Below, in pieces: positions 4,525 through 8,516 of a DNA stretch of 8,516 bases. The translations under genes were made by a program, and so were the position numbers. Source of the DNA: Clostridiales bacterium UBA8153 (lineage in GTDB: Bacteria > Bacillota > Sulfobacillia > UBA8153). The DNA lies in assembly GCA_003449495.1 (NCBI GenBank), contig DMHJ01000070.1, forward strand, positions 1 through 8,516, read 5' to 3'. The notes below the pieces were generated by a model. That model searched no databases. It saw nothing but the letters and a program-made list of their open reading frames with translations, and was not told the DNA's origin. Within the stretch, counting starts at the first letter, position 1. The number at the start of each line of letters is the position of its first letter.

Positions 4525-6648
4525 ATGAGAACGAAGTGGAGGCTCGTGGCCATCCTGCTCGTCGTGGCCATGATTCTCAGCACTACCAGCATGGCGGTGG
4601 TAGACGCCGCTCCGGCGTTGCCCGACATCCGAGGGCACCCGGCCGAGACGGACATCAGATACCTGGCCGGCCTGGGAGTTCTGCACGGGCATCCAGACGG
4701 CACCTTCCAGCCCAACGCCAATCTCCGTCGGGCGGAGGCAGTGAAGATCATCATCTGGGCCAGGTACGGCGGGGACAGTGAGGCTAAGGCGCTGGTGGGG
4801 ACTTCGCCCTTCACGGATGTGCCGGGTACCCACTGGGCGAGCGGACTCATCGCTTTAGCCCGCAACGCCGGCATCGTCCACGGGCACGGTGATGGCACCT
4901 TCCGCCCGGACGACTGGGTAACCTATGACCAGTTCGCCAAGATGCTGGTGGAAGCGACGGGGTTACACCCGGCACCCGGCCTCAGGTGGCCGGACAACTA
5001 CATAACGGTGGCTCAGACGGCAGGTATCTTGACTGCGGTTCGAGTACCGGCCTTCGCCCCCGGAAGGCACGCTACCCGCGGGGATGCCGCCATTATGGCC
5101 GCTCACGCCGTGGCGAACGTGCCCCATCCGATCAGCGGTTTCACCTTGGCGTGGAGTGCCTTCGGTGTAGGGCAACCGGTGGGGACGCCCAGATTTGGGG
5201 GTACACTACGGGTCGCCATCATGGGCAACCCGCCCATGTTAGACGTGATGAGGACCACCGCTACCGTTACGATCAATTCGATGTGGCACGCCTTTGAGCC
5301 GCTGTTTACCCTGGACAGGAACTATGACCCCATCCCGCATTTGGTGGACACCTTCACTGCCAGCCCTGACAACATGGTGTGGACGCTCAACCTCCGCCGG
5401 GGCGTCAGGTTCCATGACGGCAGGACGATGACGGCCGAGGACGTGGTCGCGTCTGTCAACCGGTTCGGTAGGCTCACCTCTTGGGGCCGTAGCCTGTTCG
5501 AGATTACGACAAGCCTAGTGGCCAGGGACAGGTACACCGTGGTGTTGACCCTTCGCGAGCCGACGGCATTGGTTCCCCGGTTCTTGAGCTCCGTCCAGGC
5601 GTCCATCATGCCCAAGGACGTCATTGATGAGGCAGGAGACGCGATGCTCCGCCGTTTCATCGGTACCGGCCCGTTTAGGTTCGTAGAGTTTGAGCCCGAC
5701 CGGCACATCAGGTTCGACCGCTTTGTCGATTACTCGGCCCGCCCGGGCCGCCCCAACGGCTATGGTGGTAACCGCACCGCGTTCGTGGACCGGATTCTGT
5801 TCATCCCGGTGCCCGACACTGCGGTCCGCATCGCCGGTGTCCAGACGGGCGAGTACCATGTCGGTGAGTGGATAGCCCCAGACGAGTATGAACGGCTCAG
5901 GGTTATGCCCGATATCGTTACCCGCATCATCAGGCCCAGCGGCTGGCCCACGGCTGTGTTCAACAAGAGGGAGGGCATGTTCACCGATGTACGCATGCGC
6001 CAGGCCTTCCTAGCCGCCCTAGATATGGAGCCGATCATGAAGGCTGCCTACGGTCACCCGGCCTTCTGGCGACTCTGCCACGGTATCATGTTCCGGGAGC
6101 AGGCTCTCTTCCATGAAGCCGGAAGGCAATGGTATAACCAAAACAACCCGGCCAGGGCCAGGGCGCTACTAGCGGAGGCGGGCTACCGGGGCCAACCGGT
6201 ACGCTGGCTAACTACCATGGAGTATCCCGCATACTACACCATTTCCCTGGTGGCCAAGGGACAGCTGGAGAGAGCCGGGTTCGTCATCGACCTGCAAGTG
6301 GTAGACTGGGCCACCTTGGTAGCGCGCCGTGCCAATCCTGCGCTCTGGGACGTCTTCAGTACCGCTTTTGGCGTCACCTGGGACCCGGTGCTCTTTTTGG
6401 TCCTGAGCCCGGTCTGGCCCGGCTGGTATGATAACCCGCGGATGCGGGATCTTCTGGCCCAGATCCGCAGGGAGACGGACTTCACCAAGCGCCACGAGCT
6501 ATTCGGCCGGGTCCAAGCCCTGTTCTGGGAGGATGTGCCCGCCATCAAGTTCGGTGATAATTTCCTCTTGCACATTCACCGCAGAGAAGTCACGGGTTTT
6601 GCGGGCATGCTAGCCAACTTCTTCTGGAACGTCTGGATCGATAGATAG
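4525..6648 (+). CDS. S-layer-anchored family 5 solute-binding protein (SLH-SBP_bac_5 fusion) of a peptide-type ABC importer
   Basis: This 707-residue protein is probably the extracellular receptor of the permeases encoded downstream. Residues 1-29 form a signal peptide (MRTKW, then a hydrophobic core, with likely cleavage after VVDAA). It has no lipobox cysteine, unlike usual Gram-positive binding lipoproteins. Three SLH repeats follow: 32-80 with GHPDGTFQPN and RRAEAVKII, 95-145 with FTDVPGTHWA and GHGDGTFRPDD, and a degenerate third at about 153-198 (FAPGRHATRGDAA). Only the first keeps an RAE resembling the TRAE cell-wall-polymer-binding motif. A family 5 solute-binding domain fills about 222-707. 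Its blocks include RFGGTLRVAI (223-232), WTLNLRRGVRFHDG with MTAEDVV (286-308), GTGPFRF (379-385) and FTDVRMRQAF (486-495). Substrate may be oligo- or dipeptides, nickel chelates or sugars; sequence cannot decide. SLH domains would tether it to pyruvylated wall polymer, doing the job of the missing lipid anchor. Confidence 0.93.
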   Translation: MRTKWRLVAILLVVAMILSTTSMAVVDAAPALPDIRGHPAETDIRYLAGLGVLHGHPDGTFQPNANLRRAEAVKIIIWARYGGDSEAKALVGTSPFTDVPGTHWASGLIALARNAGIVHGHGDGTFRPDDWVTYDQFAKMLVEATGLHPAPGLRWPDNYITVAQTAGILTAVRVPAFAPGRHATRGDAAIMAAHAVANVPHPISGFTLAWSAFGVGQPVGTPRFGGTLRVAIMGNPPMLDVMRTTATVTINSMWHAFEPLFTLDRNYDPIPHLVDTFTASPDNMVWTLNLRRGVRFHDGRTMTAEDVVASVNRFGRLTSWGRSLFEITTSLVARDRYTVVLTLREPTALVPRFLSSVQASIMPKDVIDEAGDAMLRRFIGTGPFRFVEFEPDRHIRFDRFVDYSARPGRPNGYGGNRTAFVDRILFIPVPDTAVRIAGVQTGEYHVGEWIAPDEYERLRVMPDIVTRIIRPSGWPTAVFNKREGMFTDVRMRQAFLAALDMEPIMKAAYGHPAFWRLCHGIMFREQALFHEAGRQWYNQNNPARARALLAEAGYRGQPVRWLTTMEYPAYYTISLVAKGQLERAGFVIDLQVVDWATLVARRANPALWDVFSTAFGVTWDPVLFLVLSPVWPGWYDNPRMRDLLAQIRRETDFTKRHELFGRVQALFWEDVPAIKFGDNFLLHIHRREVTGFAGMLANFFWNVWIDR

Positions 6649-6670
6649 ACAGTCTGAGCGCACGAGCAGC

Positions 6671-6700
6671 GCTTGCCGGCGGCAATCGCCGCCGGCAAGC
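6671..6700 (+). other. Perfect 13-bp intergenic hairpin between binding protein and permease genes
   Basis: GCTTGCCGGCGGC (6671-6683), loop AATC, and GCCGCCGGCAAGC (6688-6700) pair perfectly. The hairpin lies 22 bases after the binding-protein stop and 14 bases before the permease ribosome binding site. There is no T tract, so it is unlikely to be a full terminator. Hairpins at this spot in ABC operons commonly stabilise the upstream mRNA or attenuate read-through, so that binding protein exceeds permease; that role is inferred here. Confidence 0.7.
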
Positions 6701-6714
6701 AGTGTGTAGGGGAT

Positions 6715-6722
6715 GGGAGGAG
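6715..6722 (+). promoter_or_regulatory. Ribosome binding site deciding the GTG start of the dppB-like gene
   Basis: GGGAGGAG lies 4 nt before GTG 6727. The frame is open back to a TTG at 6673, but that codon sits inside the hairpin and would add a non-hydrophobic leader not typical of the family. GTG 6727 gives a normal DppB N-terminus. Confidence 0.8.
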
Positions 6723-6726
6723 CGGC

Positions 6727-7671
6727 GTGAAAGGATATATCCTCAACCGTTTGCTGACGTTGATTCCTACGTTGCTTATAGTAGCAACCGTGGGTTTTCT
6801 CCTCATACATCTGGCCCCCGGTGATCCGGTGGCGCTCATGCTGGGCGAAGAAGCCGACCTCAGGGACGTGGAGCTCTTGACGAGGCAGTTGGGTTTAGAC
6901 CAGCCCATCCTGGTACAGCTGGTGCGCTGGTATGGGCGGCTGTTCAGGGGTGACCTCGGATACTCCCTTTTCCTGCACAGACCGGTGCTCACGGCCATCA
7001 TGGACCGCCTCGAGTGCACCCTTTTGCTGACTCTCTATGCGCTGCTGATTTCGGTAGTCCTGGGTGTGATACTGGGGATCATCGCGGCGGTGAAGCAGAA
7101 CACCACCATTGACCAGGCTGCGATGCTGGTCTCCCTCGTGGGTTTATCCATGCCTAGTTTCTGGCTGGGACTTATGTTGATCTGGCTGTTGGCTCTAGGT
7201 GTGAGATGGTTTCCTTCATCCGGGTATGTCCCGCTGGCCGAAGGAGTGGTGGCCAACCTGCGGTCGTTGTTTCTACCCTCGCTCACGCTGGGCTTCATTG
7301 GCGCTGCACCCATCGCCCGCATGGTCCGTTCCAGCATGCTGGAAGTGCTCAACCTGGAATATATCCGGACGGCCCGGGCCAAGGGGCTCAAAGAGCGGAG
7401 CGTTATCCTGTCCCATGCGTTCCGGAATGCTCTCATCCCCGCGGTGACCATGGTGGGCATGACCGTAGGCGGTCTCATAGCCGGGGCCATCATCGTGGAA
7501 ACCGTGTTTGCCCTGCCGGGAGTGGGCAGGCTGGTCATCTCGTCCATAGCCCGTCGAGACTTTCCTGCCATCCAGGGTGTGCTGATCTTCACCGCCACCG
7601 TCTTTGTGGTAGTCAACCTGGTGGTGGATATCCTCTACGTCTACCTCGACCCCCGGGTCAAGTACCTGTAA
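6727..7671 (+). CDS. DppB/OppB-family ABC transporter permease
   Basis: Membrane subunit of a peptide/nickel-type (PepT class) ABC importer, 314 residues from GTG 6727, the usual family length. The opening YILNRLLTLIPTLLIV is a membrane helix (about 4-28). LLIHLAPGDP (25-34) is a family signature, followed by an extracellular segment with LGLDQP and GDLGYS (75-80). Further helices lie at about 97-122, 133-158, 182-200, 236-262 and 283-306. The cytoplasmic EAA loop that docks the ATPase is at 211-240 (EYIRTARAKGL, then HAFRNALIPAV). FALPGVGRL (261-269) and the end YLDPRVKYL are also typical. It lies 78 nt after the binding-protein gene and shares its operon. Its TAA overlaps the ribosome binding site of the next gene, so the two permeases are probably translated together. 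Substrate cannot be told from the permease; a Dpp/Opp name would imply too much. Confidence 0.95.
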   Translation: MKGYILNRLLTLIPTLLIVATVGFLLIHLAPGDPVALMLGEEADLRDVELLTRQLGLDQPILVQLVRWYGRLFRGDLGYSLFLHRPVLTAIMDRLECTLLLTLYALLISVVLGVILGIIAAVKQNTTIDQAAMLVSLVGLSMPSFWLGLMLIWLLALGVRWFPSSGYVPLAEGVVANLRSLFLPSLTLGFIGAAPIARMVRSSMLEVLNLEYIRTARAKGLKERSVILSHAFRNALIPAVTMVGMTVGGLIAGAIIVETVFALPGVGRLVISSIARRDFPAIQGVLIFTATVFVVVNLVVDILYVYLDPRVKYL

Positions 7672-7677
7672 AGGAGG
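7671..7677 (+). promoter_or_regulatory. Ribosome binding site of the dppC-like gene, overlapping the upstream stop
   Basis: AAGGAGG starts on the last base of the TAA stop of the preceding permease gene and lies 6 nt before ATG 7684. Ideal spacing and contact with the stop codon favour re-initiation and matched synthesis of the two permeases. Confidence 0.85.
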
Positions 7678-7683
7678 CTGAAC

Positions 7684-8516
7684 ATGGCGGAGACTAGCGT
7701 TATTTCCGTCGCCCCCCGGAACATGTCGACGGTAGCCCAGGGCCTCAAGATCCTGCGGCGGAGCCGGGTCATGACCCTGGGACTGGTACTGGTGCTGGCG
7801 GTAAGTCTTCTGGCGCTCATCGCCCCAGCCGTGGCGCCATTTGACCCGCTGGAGCTAGACCCCATGCGGCGTCTGCAGCCACCCGGTCCCGTACACCGCA
7901 TGGGGACCGATGATGTAGGTCGAGACGTCTTCAGCCGGGTGTTGTGGGGTTCCCGGGTATCTCTTCTCGTGGGTGGCCTGGTGGTGATCTTCTCCAATCT
8001 TCTCGGCGTTTTTGCGGGCTTGGTTTCCGGCTACTTCGACAGGGTGGACAAGATCCTCATGCGCTTCATGGACGGTCTCATGGCCTTCCCCACCACGCTC
8101 TTAGCCATCGCCATGATGGCCGTGCTGGGAGCCCGCCTGTCCAACGTGGTCATCGCCCTGTCCGTCGTCACCGTACCTAGAGTGGCGCGAGTTGTGCGCG
8201 GGGTAGTGCTCAGTGTCCGCGAGTTGCCCTATGTCGAGGCAGCCGTGGCTGCCGGAGCCCCCACCTGGAAGATCATACTCTTCCACGTTCTGCCCAACTG
8301 TCTAGACCCCATTATCGTCCAGGGCAGTTTTATCTTCGCCGCGTCGGTGCTGTCAGAAGCCGCCCTTAGTTTCCTTGGGGTCGGGATGCCTCCCTGGGTT
8401 CCCAGTTGGGGGAACATCATGGCGGGCGGTCGCATGTTCATCAGCGTGGCCCCGTGGATGACCCTGTACCCAGGCCTTGCCATCATTGTCTTCGTGCTGG
8501 GCCTGAATTTGTTCGG
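7684..8516 (+). CDS. DppC/OppC-family ABC transporter permease (3' end outside window)
   Basis: Partner permease of the preceding dppB-like protein; 277 codons are present and the frame is still open at the right edge, so roughly the last 10-30 residues are missing. After a short cytoplasmic leader, helix 1 lies at about 29-52. Then comes the DppC signature HRMGTDDVGRDVFSRVLWG (71-89), which leads into helix 2 (91-116). RFMDGLMAFPTTLLAI (127-142) is also typical. The EAA loop is at 182-212 (PYVEAAVAAGAP, then HVLPNCLDPI). LSFLGVGMPPWVPSWGNIM (228-246) and PGLAIIVFVLGLNLF at the end are hallmark C-terminal motifs. With the dppB-like subunit it forms the heterodimeric channel. The DppD/DppF-type ATPase genes are expected downstream but are not in view. 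Confidence 0.95.
   Translation, partial: MAETSVISVAPRNMSTVAQGLKILRRSRVMTLGLVLVLAVSLLALIAPAVAPFDPLELDPMRRLQPPGPVHRMGTDDVGRDVFSRVLWGSRVSLLVGGLVVIFSNLLGVFAGLVSGYFDRVDKILMRFMDGLMAFPTTLLAIAMMAVLGARLSNVVIALSVVTVPRVARVVRGVVLSVRELPYVEAAVAAGAPTWKIILFHVLPNCLDPIIVQGSFIFAASVLSEAALSFLGVGMPPWVPSWGNIMAGGRMFISVAPWMTLYPGLAIIVFVLGLNLF

Noticed and set aside
4332..4781. 149-codon plus-strand ORF running into the binding-protein gene
   Set aside because: It overlaps the signal peptide and first SLH repeat of the well-supported gene in another frame. Only its upstream part looks protein-like and is noted separately.
7035..7616. 193-codon minus-strand ORF
   Set aside because: Shadow of the dppB-like permease. 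Its Met, Thr, Ser and Arg-rich content is the usual antisense of membrane-protein codons.
1..8516. CRISPR array, phage or defence system
   Set aside because: No regularly spaced repeats, integrase, toxin-antitoxin or nuclease genes were seen; the only mobile traces are the two transposition-gene remnants.

Overview
The window is GC-rich bacterial DNA. Its genes carry strong AGGAGG-type ribosome binding sites, and one secreted protein is anchored by S-layer homology (SLH) domains. I infer a high-GC, monoderm-like Firmicutes relative (Clostridia, Limnochordia or similar), but the sequence alone does not fix the taxon. All well-supported intact genes lie on the + strand.

Left part (1-2677): the 3' end of a membrane protein comes first, possibly a polysaccharide flippase of the SpoVB/MurJ type. 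A 289-bp gap without a convincing gene follows. Then come panB (ketopantoate hydroxymethyltransferase, pantothenate/CoA synthesis) and an unrecognised 418-residue protein whose ATG overlaps the panB stop codon (ATGA). The pair looks translationally coupled, so the unknown protein is the best candidate here for an undescribed function.

Middle part (2678-4524): about 1.85 kb without an intact gene of ordinary size. It contains decayed mobile-element remains. One is an N-terminal piece of an IS21-type IstB helper ATPase on the minus strand, spread over three frames. The other is the C-terminal part of an ISAs1-type transposase on the plus strand, also frameshifted. Further right, two short reading frames start back to back (about 4042 minus and 4120 plus). 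Each has a TAGGAGG ribosome binding site, so the two starts form an imperfect inverted repeat. The plus-strand frame is a 41-codon ORF closed by a stop and a 9-bp hairpin. The minus-strand frame has an in-frame stop and may be a pseudogene.

Right part (4525-8516, continuing beyond the window): an ABC peptide/nickel-type importer operon. Its binding protein is unusual: a signal peptide without a lipobox, three SLH repeats, then a family 5 solute-binding domain. The receptor is therefore probably held on the cell wall rather than by a lipid. A perfect 13-bp hairpin lies between its gene and the first permease gene (dppB-like). A dppC-like permease follows and runs off the window. The ATPase genes would be expected further downstream.

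I saw no CRISPR array, tRNA, rRNA or defence system. The points most worth a second look are the panB-coupled unknown protein, the SLH/solute-binding fusion, and the small divergent ORFs in the IS-rich gap.
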